Program-made: the position numbers and the translations under genes
Shown: positions 17,713-25,983 of the stretch, piece by piece
Position numbering within the stretch: position 1 is the first letter of the stretch
Layout of the letters: each line of letters starts with the position of its first letter
Source of the DNA: Flavobacteriales bacterium
Lineage (GTDB): Bacteria; Bacteroidota; Bacteroidia; CAIKAF01
Direction of reading: 5' to 3'
Assembly (NCBI GenBank): GCA_026418175.1
Contig: JAOABX010000022.1
Span: forward strand, 1-41,856
DNA length: 41,856 nucleotides
The notes under the pieces: generated by a model
What the model was told of the DNA's origin: nothing
The model's database searches: none
What the model saw: the letters and a program-made list of their open reading frames with translations, nothing else

Positions 17713-17720
17713 TAAATTTG
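17713..17720 (+). promoter_or_regulatory. Putative -7 promoter element of the GH3 gene
   Basis: TAAATTTG, an exact TAnnTTTG match, 37 nt before the ATG at 17758 in the 78-nt gap after the pseudouridine synthase gene. Confidence 0.45.
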
Positions 17721-17757
17721 AATAATCAATTTTATATCTAAAATTGAATGCATCATT

Positions 17758-19308
17758 ATGGAAATACTGGGAACAATCATAAAGCGTACAATCGCACTTC
17801 AAAATACAGTTAGTAAAGTTAGGCGCAAAGCTTCTCCAGAGGCCCAGCAACGCAAAACACTGCTCAAGCTGCTTTCCAAAGCTCGCTATACGCAATTTGG
17901 TCAGGAATACGAATTTGATTCCATTCTGGTTGCCAAAAACCCTGAAAAGCTTTTTCAACGTTCAATTCCAGTTTTTGATTACAATAAACTTTTTGATGAA
18001 TGGTGGCATAAAACCTTAAAAGGAGAAAGGGATGTCTGCTGGCCTGGAAAAATCAAGTACTTTGCATTAAGCTCAGGAACTTCAGGCTCGGCCAGCAAAT
18101 ACATTCCGGTTACATCCTCAATGATTAAATCCATGCGAAAAACTGGCCTTCGTCAAATAATTTCTTTGGTTAATTATGGGTTCCCGGAAGAATTTTTTTC
18201 TAAAGGAGTACTGGTTCTTGGTGGATCAACCGATTTGCAAAACATGGGGAATTATTATCAAGGAGATTTAAGTGGAATAAATCAGGCTAAAATGCCATTT
18301 TGGAGCCAACCATTTTATAAACCCGGGAAAGCCATTGCCCGGCATAGAGACTGGAATTTAAAAATTGACGAAATAGCCCGCAATGCCCCTAAGTGGGATA
18401 TTGTAATGATTACCGGAATTCCTGCATGGAACCAATTAGTGCTGGAACGAATTATTGAAATGCACAAGCTGAATAACATTCATGAATTGTGGCCTAACCT
18501 CCAGGTATTTATTTACGGAGGTGTAGCCTTTGAACCCTACCGTAAAGGGTTTGAAAAACTGCTGGGCAAACCTATTCATTATGTTGAAACATATCTTGCT
18601 TCTGAAGGATTTATTGCCTATCAAAGCAGAAAAGATATCAAAGGCATGGAGCTGGTTTTAGACAATGGGATTTTTATGGAATTTGTTCCGTTTAATGAAA
18701 AGAATTTCCATCCAGACGGAACCATCAAAGAACATCCGGAAGCTTTGCTAATCAATCAGGTGCAAGAAGGCGTGGATTATGCGATATTGCTTTCAACCAA
18801 TGCCGGGGCCTGGCGATACCTGATTGGAGATACCATTCGATTTACTTCACTTGAGCATAGTGAAATTGTAATAACCGGCAGAACTAAACATTTTCTCAGC
18901 CTTTGCGGTGAACACCTTTCTACCGATAATATGAATAATGCCATTGAAAAACTAAGTGATTATTTCAATGTGCCGATTAAAGAATTTACCGTGGCGGGTA
19001 TTCCTGTTGGAACATTGTTCGGTCATAAATGGTACATCGGAATTGACGAGCAACATTTAAGTGCTGCTCAGGTTGCCGAAAAACTGGATAGTTTTTTAAA
19101 AGAACTAAACGATGATTATGCGGTTGAAAGAAATCATGCACTAAAGGAAATTCAGGTAGAGCTAATTCCCACCCAATATTTTTATGACTGGATGGCGATG
19201 AAAGGAAAAATGGGCGCACAAAATAAATTCCCTAGAGTATTGCAAAAAGAAGCATTTAAAGAATGGGAAGCTTTTGTTGCTTCGAAAAAAGGAATTCAAG
19301 TATTATAA
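17758..19308 (+). CDS. GH3 auxin-responsive promoter family protein (acyl-adenylate/amido synthetase-like)
   Basis: A 516-residue member of the GH3 family. In plants these enzymes adenylate carboxylic acids and join them to amino acids; the bacterial substrates are unknown. The ANL-type nucleotide motif FALSSGTSGSASKYIPVT (102-119) corresponds to the adenylate-forming P-loop. YVETYLASEGFIAYQ and WRYLIGDTIRFTS (both characteristic of GH3), then ITGRTKHFLSLCGEHLS, mark the hinge and the C-terminal domain. The length agrees with bacterial homologues. It starts after its own promoter and ends 3 nt from a convergent gene. The family call is strong; the reaction is inferred. Confidence 0.9.
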   Translation: MEILGTIIKRTIALQNTVSKVRRKASPEAQQRKTLLKLLSKARYTQFGQEYEFDSILVAKNPEKLFQRSIPVFDYNKLFDEWWHKTLKGERDVCWPGKIKYFALSSGTSGSASKYIPVTSSMIKSMRKTGLRQIISLVNYGFPEEFFSKGVLVLGGSTDLQNMGNYYQGDLSGINQAKMPFWSQPFYKPGKAIARHRDWNLKIDEIARNAPKWDIVMITGIPAWNQLVLERIIEMHKLNNIHELWPNLQVFIYGGVAFEPYRKGFEKLLGKPIHYVETYLASEGFIAYQSRKDIKGMELVLDNGIFMEFVPFNEKNFHPDGTIKEHPEALLINQVQEGVDYAILLSTNAGAWRYLIGDTIRFTSLEHSEIVITGRTKHFLSLCGEHLSTDNMNNAIEKLSDYFNVPIKEFTVAGIPVGTLFGHKWYIGIDEQHLSAAQVAEKLDSFLKELNDDYAVERNHALKEIQVELIPTQYFYDWMAMKGKMGAQNKFPRVLQKEAFKEWEAFVASKKGIQVL

Positions 19309-19311
19309 TCA

Positions 19312-20568
19312 CTACGTCTTTTGTTTTTTCTTTTTAGCTGCAGGAAACAGAATATTGTTCAATATTAAACGGTATCCAGGAGAATTAGGATGCAGGGCAA
19401 GTTCTGTTGGCGGGTCACCTACCAAATGCTGATAATCTTCCGGATCATGCCCCCCGTAAAATGTCCAAAACCCCTTACCGTATTCTCCATGTATATAACG
19501 GGCTTCATTCGCTGAACGATTTTCTCCCATGATCACAACACTTTTTTTCAGCGTGCTAAGATTGAAAGCGGTTGTTTGCCCCATAAATCCACGAATTACA
19601 GTTTCATGGTTTTGGGTTAGTAAGGTTGGGATAATATCAGCTTTGGCCGAAAATTCAAACAAAGTAAAAAAGTCCATGTTTTTTTGAACATTTCGCAGGT
19701 TCGTATTATCAATGTTTGAATATTCGTATTCATAGGGATTTCGACTAATAGTAAAATTGGTAAAAGCAAATGTTTTAGAAAAATCAAGCTTTTGCTGGGC
19801 ATTGGGATCCATGCCGTCTCCATCAAATACTGCATCGCAAATATCTACACCTTCGGCAGCCAAAGCTATATCATAGGTATCAGTAGCAGAACACATGGCA
19901 AACAAATAGCCACCACCGGCAGTAAAATCCCTGATTTTTAATGCAACAGCCAATTTCAATTGTGATACTTTATTGAAGCCTAACTTGCGTGCCAAAGCTT
20001 CGCTGGACCGCACCTGTTCAATATACCAATCAGCATTGCGGTAAGCAGCCCAAAATTTTCCATATTGCCCTGTAAAATCTTCATGATGAAGATGTAACCA
20101 GTCATACAATAACAACTTGCCAGATAATACTTCTTCATCATACACTACATCGTAGGGTATTTCAGCATACGTTAGTACAAGAGTAACCGCATCATCCCAT
20201 GGCTGCATGCCTGGTGGGGAGTACACTGCTATTTTGGGAGCTTTTTCAAGCTTTACTGCATCCATATTAACATTTGGATCACTTAATTCTGAAATTATAG
20301 CTGTAGATTGTGCATCAGTGATTAACTGATAGCTTACTCCTCGAATCACACACTCTGTTTCAAATTCTTTAGTATGCTTAAACATAAATGATCCGCCCCG
20401 ATAATTTACCAGCCAATATGTATCCACTTCATATCCAAGCACCCAATAAGCTAAACCATAAGCCTTGAGATGATTGGCCTGAGTGTTATCCATGGGAATA
20501 AATATATACGTTGCTTGCAGGCTATATGTCATCAACAATAAAACAATCAACACCCCAAAACGCTTCAT
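19312..20568 (-). CDS. Exported Bacteroidota protein of unknown function (often mislabelled asparagine synthetase B)
   Basis: From the ATG at 20568 it has 418 residues and a signal peptide (MKRFGVLIVLLLMTYSLQA, mature TYIFIPMDNTQ). Conserved stretches include HLKAYGLAYWVLGYEVDTYW, LVNYRGGSFM, DAVTLVLTYAEIPYDVVYDE and FAMCSATDTYDIALAAEGVD, which I associate with a widespread Bacteroidota family. None of the motifs of real asparagine synthetase is present: no N-terminal catalytic Cys and no SGGLDSS loop. The AMCSATD and ENRS segments and the fold impression suggest a glutamine-amidotransferase-like or peptidase-like domain, but this is unproven. It begins 20 nt after dnaB on the same strand; a longer upstream start would overlap dnaB. 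Confidence 0.75.
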   Translation of the reverse strand: MKRFGVLIVLLLMTYSLQATYIFIPMDNTQANHLKAYGLAYWVLGYEVDTYWLVNYRGGSFMFKHTKEFETECVIRGVSYQLITDAQSTAIISELSDPNVNMDAVKLEKAPKIAVYSPPGMQPWDDAVTLVLTYAEIPYDVVYDEEVLSGKLLLYDWLHLHHEDFTGQYGKFWAAYRNADWYIEQVRSSEALARKLGFNKVSQLKLAVALKIRDFTAGGGYLFAMCSATDTYDIALAAEGVDICDAVFDGDGMDPNAQQKLDFSKTFAFTNFTISRNPYEYEYSNIDNTNLRNVQKNMDFFTLFEFSAKADIIPTLLTQNHETVIRGFMGQTTAFNLSTLKKSVVIMGENRSANEARYIHGEYGKGFWTFYGGHDPEDYQHLVGDPPTELALHPNSPGYRLILNNILFPAAKKKKQKT

Positions 20569-20587
20569 AGCTAAAGAAAAATATGGA

Positions 20588-22114
20588 TTAAAACGGAGGG
20601 TCATCATCTGAAATTGCATTGTCCCAATTTTTTGAAGGCAAGGTTTTAATAGCTACTTCCCGGTCAATCTCGATATCGGGAGTTAAATAATTATTTCCAA
20701 ATCCTGCTTTGTCTAAGTTGATAAACTTTGTTTGAGATCCAATAAAACCTAAAGTAACATCGCGGGTTTGTCCATGGCGGTTTTTAGCAATTATAATTTG
20801 TGCAATGCCTTTTAAACTATCGCCATTTTCATCATGCTGAATGCCATAATATTCCGGACGATAGATAAAACACACCATGTCGGCATCCTGCTCAATGGCT
20901 CCTGATTCACGAAGGTCAGCCAATTGCGGACGCTTATCGCCCCCTCGGTCTTCTACTTTTCGGCTTAACTGCGATAAGGCAATGATTGGAATTCTTAGTT
21001 CCTTAGCTATGGCTTTTAGTGAACGAGATATTAAACTAATTTCCTGTTCACGCATGCCACGTGTTTCAGCACTTCCTCGCATCAACTGCAGATAGTCAAT
21101 AATAATCAATCCAACTTTATGGTGCTGATGCAAACGACGAGCAATGCCCCGGAATTCAAAAATTGTGATGCCCGGAGTATCATTGATAAAAATCGGAGCC
21201 TCTGCCAATTTATTTAAGTTAGCATGTAGGGCTTCCCATTCTTCCGGCCGAAGGTTTCCTTTTTTAATTTTTTCAGAATCAATATTGGTTTCAGCAGCAA
21301 TCAAGCGGTTTACCAATTCAATGGCATCCATCTCCAAGGAAAATATTGCAACCGGTACTCCATAATCGATTGCAGCGTTTCGTGCCATTGACAAAGCAAA
21401 TGCTGTTTTCCCCATTCCTGGGCGGGCTGCAACAATAATCAGGTTAGAATTTTGCCATCCTGAAGTAACCTTATCCAAGTCAGCAAATCCTGAAGGGACA
21501 CCCCGGCTTTTATTATCATTTTTAGAAGCATCTTCCATTTGCTTGATGGCATCCCTCACCAGGTCGCTCATTTTCATACTGCCCCGGTTCAGGTTTCCTT
21601 GAGCTACTTCAAACAGCCCTTGTTCAGCTTTATCTAAGACATCAAAGACATCGGTGGTTTCTTCAAACGATTCGGTAATTACCTCACTGGAAATTCGAAT
21701 TAATTCTCTTTTCAAAAATTTTTCCACCAAAATCTTACAATGAAATTCGATATTAGCAGCAGAACCTACCCTACTAGTTAACGAAGCTATGTAATATGGC
21801 CCTCCTACAATTTCTAACTGCCCTTTTTCTTTCAATTCCTGAGTTACTGTAAGAATATCAATGGGTTCAGACTTCTGAAACAAACTTTGAATGGCTTGAA
21901 AAATGGTTTGATGAACCGGTTTGTAAAAAATTTCAGGTTTTAGAATATCAATCACTGCAGTGTATGCATTTTTTTCAAGCATGATGGCTCCCAGTACTGC
22001 TTCTTCTAACTCTATTGCCTGAGGGGGAACTTTTCCAAAATCTAGCGCAGGATTTAGTGAGGCCGGTTTACGGGCTTTTGTTGCTTTTTCTATTACTGAT
22101 TTAATTTCTTCCAT
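20588..22114 (-). CDS. dnaB: Replicative DNA helicase DnaB
   Basis: The hexameric 5'-3' helicase at the replication fork. The 508 residues comprise an N-terminal primase-interacting domain (about 30-130, PPQAIELEEAVLGAIMLEK), a linker, and a RecA-fold domain. That domain contains Walker A AARPGMGKTAFALS (229-242), Walker B VGLIIIDYLQLM, and the H4/arginine finger region RESGAIEQDADMVCFIYRPEYYG. The length is normal and uninterrupted, so there is no intein, a frequent guest of this gene. A strong TTTG-N21-TACCTTTG promoter ends only 7 nt before the ATG, implying an almost leaderless message. Confidence 0.97.
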   Translation of the reverse strand: MEEIKSVIEKATKARKPASLNPALDFGKVPPQAIELEEAVLGAIMLEKNAYTAVIDILKPEIFYKPVHQTIFQAIQSLFQKSEPIDILTVTQELKEKGQLEIVGGPYYIASLTSRVGSAANIEFHCKILVEKFLKRELIRISSEVITESFEETTDVFDVLDKAEQGLFEVAQGNLNRGSMKMSDLVRDAIKQMEDASKNDNKSRGVPSGFADLDKVTSGWQNSNLIIVAARPGMGKTAFALSMARNAAIDYGVPVAIFSLEMDAIELVNRLIAAETNIDSEKIKKGNLRPEEWEALHANLNKLAEAPIFINDTPGITIFEFRGIARRLHQHHKVGLIIIDYLQLMRGSAETRGMREQEISLISRSLKAIAKELRIPIIALSQLSRKVEDRGGDKRPQLADLRESGAIEQDADMVCFIYRPEYYGIQHDENGDSLKGIAQIIIAKNRHGQTRDVTLGFIGSQTKFINLDKAGFGNNYLTPDIEIDREVAIKTLPSKNWDNAISDDDPPF

Positions 22115-22121
22115 AGTATTA

Positions 22122-22154
22122 CAAAGGTAATTTATTCTCGACTTGCCTCACAAA
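22122..22154 (-). promoter_or_regulatory. Putative promoter of dnaB
   Basis: On the minus strand, TTTG (22151-22154), 21 nt, TACCTTTG (22122-22129): both boxes are perfect and the spacing fits the Bacteroidota consensus. The -7 box ends 7 nt before the dnaB ATG, so transcription should start at or next to the start codon. The remaining ~230 nt to the next gene are AT-rich with short inverted repeats (for example GAAATA...TATTTC) and no gene that I can support. Confidence 0.7.
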
Positions 22155-22357
22155 AGATTATTAACCATTAACGCCCCTGGCTCGTGAATATTTTATTAAT
22201 ATTTTCAAGTAAGTTCAAATTTTATTAACAGATATTGAAATATTTACCCGAGGTTATTTCAACTATGTTTCAAGAGCAAAATTACCCCCTTGGAATACAA
22301 TTCTGGTTGAAATGTATAGAAAAAAGATAGTAGCTGCCATCATGTGTAAACTCTTGT

Positions 22358-22365
22358 TAACTTTG
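22358..22365 (+). promoter_or_regulatory. Putative -7 promoter element of the biotin carrier gene
   Basis: TAACTTTG, an exact TAnnTTTG match ending 19 nt before the GTG start at 22385. It supports that start, since an upstream start would precede the transcript. Confidence 0.55.
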
Positions 22366-22384
22366 ACGCAAATACAACAAAACT

Positions 22385-22888
22385 GTGGCTAATACCATTA
22401 AGATTCTTGCAGAAGGTAGAGAATTTATGATTGAACCAGGCCCCTCTCCTACCGTAAATGGCCAATTTATAGAATTCTCAATGATAAAAGAAGGGCAAGG
22501 ATATTTTCATGTATTGAAAAACAACATTTCCTACCGGGTAGAAGTTTTGAAGACTGACGTAGCAGAAAAAAAAGTTACGCTTAGAATCAATGGTAAAACC
22601 TTAACTCTACAGGTTCAAGATGCTTTTGACCAATTGCTAAATCAAATGGGGTTAGAGTCCATGAATGCCCGAAAAGTAAACGACCTGAAATCGCCCATGC
22701 CAGGTTTAATAATTGATATTCCGGTACAAGAAGGCCAGGCTGTTTCAGCCGGTGAGCCATTGATTGTTTTAGAAGCTATGAAAATGGAAAACATATTGAA
22801 AGCCCCGGCAGATGTAACAATAAAAAAAGTACTCGTTCAAAAAGGCAAAGCCGTAGAAAAAAATGAAGTGCTGATTCAGTTTGGGTAA
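22385..22888 (+). CDS. Biotin/lipoyl carrier protein (BCCP-like subunit of an acyl-CoA carboxylase), GTG start
   Basis: A 167-residue carrier for the carboxybiotin arm. Residues 100-167 form a biotinyl domain with KSPMPGLIIDIPVQEGQAV, then VLEAMKMENILKAP, where Lys133 in AMKME is the biotinylation site. The N-terminal ~95 residues are a beta-rich domain as in propionyl-CoA/acetyl-CoA carboxylase alpha-chain C-termini. The start is GTG, supported by the promoter just upstream. The carboxylase and carboxyltransferase partners are not in the window, so acetyl- versus propionyl-CoA or pyruvate specificity cannot be told. It precedes lipid genes but is separated from them by 130 nt and an AT-rich dyad. 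Confidence 0.88.
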   Translation: MANTIKILAEGREFMIEPGPSPTVNGQFIEFSMIKEGQGYFHVLKNNISYRVEVLKTDVAEKKVTLRINGKTLTLQVQDAFDQLLNQMGLESMNARKVNDLKSPMPGLIIDIPVQEGQAVSAGEPLIVLEAMKMENILKAPADVTIKKVLVQKGKAVEKNEVLIQFG

Positions 22889-22891
22889 GCT

Positions 22892-22908
22892 TTTTATACA
22901 GTATAAAA
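22892..22908 (+). terminator. Possible weak AT-rich terminator hairpin
   Basis: Perfect dyad TTTTATAC-A-GTATAAAA immediately after the carrier gene, followed by TATTTTATC. All but two pairs are A-T, so termination would be weak; it could also be an operator-like palindrome. Confidence 0.35.
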
Positions 22909-22970
22909 TATTTTATCACCTTGTGCCTGCTTATTTTACGAGCAATACCAATTTCGCATTTTACTTTAAG

Positions 22971-23002
22971 TTTCCAATAATATGAATTTAATCCTATACT
23001 TG
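22971..23002 (+). promoter_or_regulatory. Putative promoter of the retinol-saturase-like gene
   Basis: TTTC (22971-22974), 20 nt, TATACTTG (22995-23002; one mismatch to TAnnTTTG), ending 16 nt before the ATG at 23019. Confidence 0.4.
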
Positions 23003-23018
23003 TAGCCTTAATTATTTT

Positions 23019-24650
23019 ATGCACCCTCATCATCACAATACATACGATATTATCATCATCGGCTCCGGCATGGGTGCCATGACCGTTGGTTCATTAATGG
23101 CTCAGCTTCGAGGAAAAAAAGTTTTACTTCTTGAACAGCATTATGTACTCGGTGGATTTACCCATGTATTTAAACGTGAAAAAGGCTATCACTGGGACGT
23201 AGGGATACATTATGTAGGCGACCTCTACGATGGCCATATTTTTAAAACCTTGTTTGATTTTGCTACACAAGGTGGTGTGCGCTGGAAACAAATGCCATAT
23301 ATATTCGATAAATTTATTTTTCCAGATTTTACCTTTGAAGCACCCAGCGATGACAAAGAATTCAGAAATAGGCTGGTGAAACAATTTCCTCACCAGGAAA
23401 AAGAAATAGACCAATACTTAAAAGATGTAATAATTGCCGATAGATGGTATCGAAAAAATATCATTTATAAACACTTACCGGGAGCCATCCGTTGGGTTAT
23501 GAAGCCTTCGGCCGCTCATACCCGATTAGCCACCATGAGTACGCGTGATTACTTAGATATGCGGTTTACTGATCGTAAACTCAAAGGACTATTGGTTTCG
23601 CAATGGGGAAATTATGGGGCTGTTCCCAGCAAAAGTTCATTTGCCAATCATGCCATGGTAGTACGTCATTTTTACAACGGAGCGTACTATCCCATCGGAT
23701 CTTCCAAAACTATTGCAGAAGCTATGATTCCAATAATTGAAAAAGCCGGGGGGCAGGCATTGGTAAATCATGAAGTAAAAGAAATTTTAATTCGCGATGG
23801 CAAAGCTGTAGGGGTAAAAGTAGATTATAAGCACGGAAAGAAACGGACCGAAGAAATTTTTTATGCCCCTGTTATCGTATCCAGTGCTGGGGCTTATAAT
23901 ACATATTGTAAATTATTACCAGAAGAATACGCTAAAGAATACCGGCTGGAAGTAAAACAACATCCAGACGGTTTAGCCCATGTATGCTTGTATATCGGAT
24001 TTCATACTTCGCCTGAAACTCTTGGTTTTAAAGGAGAAAATCACTGGATATTTGACGAATATGATCATGATGAAATGTTTGCTGATATCAATGCATTGGC
24101 TGAAGACCGAATGAAAATGGCTTTTCTTTCCTTCCCTTCTCTTAAGGACCCTGAAGCAAAAGCTCATACCGGAGAAATTATTACTTTTATTAGTTACGAA
24201 CTCTTTGAAAAATGGAAAAATGAACGCTGGAAAAAACGAGGAGACGATTATGAAGCGTTAAAAGAAGAGCTGGCGCAACGAATGCTAAATTTTATCGAAA
24301 AAAAATATCCTGGCTTTAAAAGCTTAGTAGATTTTTACGAGTTATCTACCCCGTTAAGTACTGAACATTTTACACATCATCCCAAGGGAGAAATTTACGG
24401 ACGATTAACTACTCCCGATCGGTTTTTGAAAAAATGGAACCATGTAAAAACACCAGTTAAAAATTTGTATTTAACAGGAACTGACGCTGCCGTATTGGGT
24501 GTGGCCGGAGCGTTTACCGGAGGAATTTTTACTACCATTCAGCTCTTGGGCGGGAACCTTGCATTTATTAGCTATTTTAAGCTATTAATGAAAGCTTTAC
24601 GGTATCAAAAACAATTGAAAGCTGAGGGCAAAAAGACCGTATTTGAATAA
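23019..24650 (+). CDS. FAD/NAD(P)-dependent oxidoreductase, retinol saturase/carotene isomerase-like
   Basis: A 543-residue flavoprotein of the phytoene desaturase superfamily. The N-terminal FAD motif is YDIIIIGSGMGAMTVGSLMA (9-28), followed by KKVLLLEQHYVLGGFTHVFK, which is typical of all-trans-retinol 13,14-reductase and CrtISO. The C-terminal second FAD segment is NLYLTGTDAAVLGVAGAFTGG. The length fits RetSat. It acts on long isoprenoid or acyl chains in homologues; no crtB or crtI is nearby, so a carotenoid substrate is not supported by context. A fatty-acid desaturase gene follows 33 nt later, which suggests a lipid substrate instead. The family is certain; the substrate is inferred. 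Confidence 0.87.
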   Translation: MHPHHHNTYDIIIIGSGMGAMTVGSLMAQLRGKKVLLLEQHYVLGGFTHVFKREKGYHWDVGIHYVGDLYDGHIFKTLFDFATQGGVRWKQMPYIFDKFIFPDFTFEAPSDDKEFRNRLVKQFPHQEKEIDQYLKDVIIADRWYRKNIIYKHLPGAIRWVMKPSAAHTRLATMSTRDYLDMRFTDRKLKGLLVSQWGNYGAVPSKSSFANHAMVVRHFYNGAYYPIGSSKTIAEAMIPIIEKAGGQALVNHEVKEILIRDGKAVGVKVDYKHGKKRTEEIFYAPVIVSSAGAYNTYCKLLPEEYAKEYRLEVKQHPDGLAHVCLYIGFHTSPETLGFKGENHWIFDEYDHDEMFADINALAEDRMKMAFLSFPSLKDPEAKAHTGEIITFISYELFEKWKNERWKKRGDDYEALKEELAQRMLNFIEKKYPGFKSLVDFYELSTPLSTEHFTHHPKGEIYGRLTTPDRFLKKWNHVKTPVKNLYLTGTDAAVLGVAGAFTGGIFTTIQLLGGNLAFISYFKLLMKALRYQKQLKAEGKKTVFE

Positions 24651-24683
24651 CACTCCTTCTATTTTATTTTTTATTTTTGAGGA

Positions 24684-25628
24684 ATGTTACGCTATAAAGC
24701 AGATATACGGACATTAGCTTTTCTAGGCATTTATTATGCTGCATTTTTCGGATGTTGGTTTTTTTTGCCACTTACATGGTATTACATTCTTCCGGCTGAA
24801 ATTTTTTTATGTACCATCTCTTTTATGGTAGCCATCACTATTCACAATAGTGTACATTGCCCGATATTTAAAAACAAAATTCTAAACAAAATACACTTTG
24901 TACTGCTTGGATTAGCTTTTGGAAGCCCGGCCAGCGGCTATGTTCCCGGCCACAATCTAAGCCATCACAAACACTTACAAACCGCCAAAGACAACACCCG
25001 TACCAGCAAAATGCGTTTCAAATGGAATTTTTTGAATCAATTACTTTTCTTCTTTGTAATGATTCCAGGGATTATACGTACCGAAACGCGCTTTGTTAAA
25101 GAAGTTGGACCATATAAACCTAAATGGTATCGAACCTATAAAATAGAATCTGCATTAATTTGGATTTGGAAAATAACTTGGTTGCTTGTTGATTGGAAGC
25201 GTTTTATTTTATTCCTGCTCATTCCTAACTTATATGCGGTGTGGGGAATTTTTGGTACCAATTACTGGCAGCATGATGGTTGCGACGAAACCCATCCTTA
25301 CAATCACAGCCGTAATTTTACCGGTAAATTTTTAAACTTTTTGGTTTGCAACAACGGGTATCACGGTGCACATCACATGAAAGCATCGATGCATTGGAGC
25401 TTGTATCCTGAATATCACGAAAAATTTATTAAGCCATATTTACATCCCAGCCTGGACCAAAAAAGCTTATTGGTTTATCTCTGGAAAACTTGTATTTATC
25501 CTGGAAAGCGTGTTGATTACTTAGGGAATCCTATCATTCTTCCTCCTTACCAAAAAGATGAAGACTGGGTACGAGAAACCAAAATGAGTAGCTTGGATGC
25601 CTCCGACTTGGGAGCAGAAACCGTTTAA
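24684..25628 (+). CDS. Membrane fatty acid desaturase
   Basis: A 314-residue integral membrane di-iron enzyme. It has three histidine boxes: HNSVH (54-58), HNLSHH (90-95) and HGAHH (227-231), plus His197 in NYWQHDGCDE. Hydrophobic segments (about 12-50, 70-85, 118-132, 155-192) fit the four-helix desaturase topology. Homologues introduce double bonds into acyl chains of lipids or acyl-CoA. It follows the retinol-saturase-like gene by 33 nt and is probably co-transcribed, although a TATTTTTG also lies a few bases before the ATG. Regiospecificity cannot be read from sequence; hydroxylase or ketolase members of the same superfamily are the alternative. Confidence 0.88.
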   Translation: MLRYKADIRTLAFLGIYYAAFFGCWFFLPLTWYYILPAEIFLCTISFMVAITIHNSVHCPIFKNKILNKIHFVLLGLAFGSPASGYVPGHNLSHHKHLQTAKDNTRTSKMRFKWNFLNQLLFFFVMIPGIIRTETRFVKEVGPYKPKWYRTYKIESALIWIWKITWLLVDWKRFILFLLIPNLYAVWGIFGTNYWQHDGCDETHPYNHSRNFTGKFLNFLVCNNGYHGAHHMKASMHWSLYPEYHEKFIKPYLHPSLDQKSLLVYLWKTCIYPGKRVDYLGNPIILPPYQKDEDWVRETKMSSLDASDLGAETV

Positions 25629-25657
25629 CATTCTATTTCATCTATTTCATTCGTTTG

Positions 25658-25685
25658 TTAATTGATTAACCCCTCGATCAATTAA
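25658..25685. repeat. 9-bp perfect inverted repeat in the gap after the desaturase gene
   Basis: TTAATTGAT (25658-25666) and ATCAATTAA (25677-25685) are separated by TAACCCCTCG. No T-run follows, so it is not a classic terminator; an operator or decay-protecting stem is possible. The rest of the 355-nt gap (25629-25983) is AT-rich and holds no gene I can support, apart from the terminator near its right end. Confidence 0.45.
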
Positions 25686-25930
25686 ATCTAAATGAAAATG
25701 AACGCACTTAAAATCACTTTCCTTAATGTGATATGTGTTTGATATTGATCTAAATTAAAAAAGTATATGTCAGTAAAGTACTTGATTCATTCAAAAACTG
25801 CAGAATAAGTAAACCAATACGGATAAAACTATGAATTGTGTATAGATATTAATATTATTAGCTACCCCAAAAGACAATATTTTGTGAGCGTTTTCTTAAA
25901 TTAATCTAAATTCAAAAATTTGATTTATGC

Positions 25931-25960
25931 AATAAAAAAGGAAGCCATGTGGCTCCCTTT
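25931..25960 (-). terminator. Rho-independent terminator of the CFA-synthase-like gene
   Basis: On the minus strand GGGAGCCA-CA-TGGCTTCC (25940-25957, one G-T pair) is followed by TTTTTTATT (25931-25939). It lies 24 nt after the stop of the methyltransferase gene. Confidence 0.85.
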
Positions 25961-25983
25961 TCCAACGAATTTATGTTCATAAA

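Noticed and set aside
20588-22114. Possible intein in dnaB
   Set aside because: The helicase is continuous at a normal 508 residues, with Walker A and the downstream motifs in usual spacing; no splicing blocks are seen.
22115-22384. Riboswitch or replication origin in the gap behind dnaB
   Set aside because: Only short AT-rich inverted repeats and two promoter elements are visible; there is no DnaA-box cluster and no recognisable aptamer.
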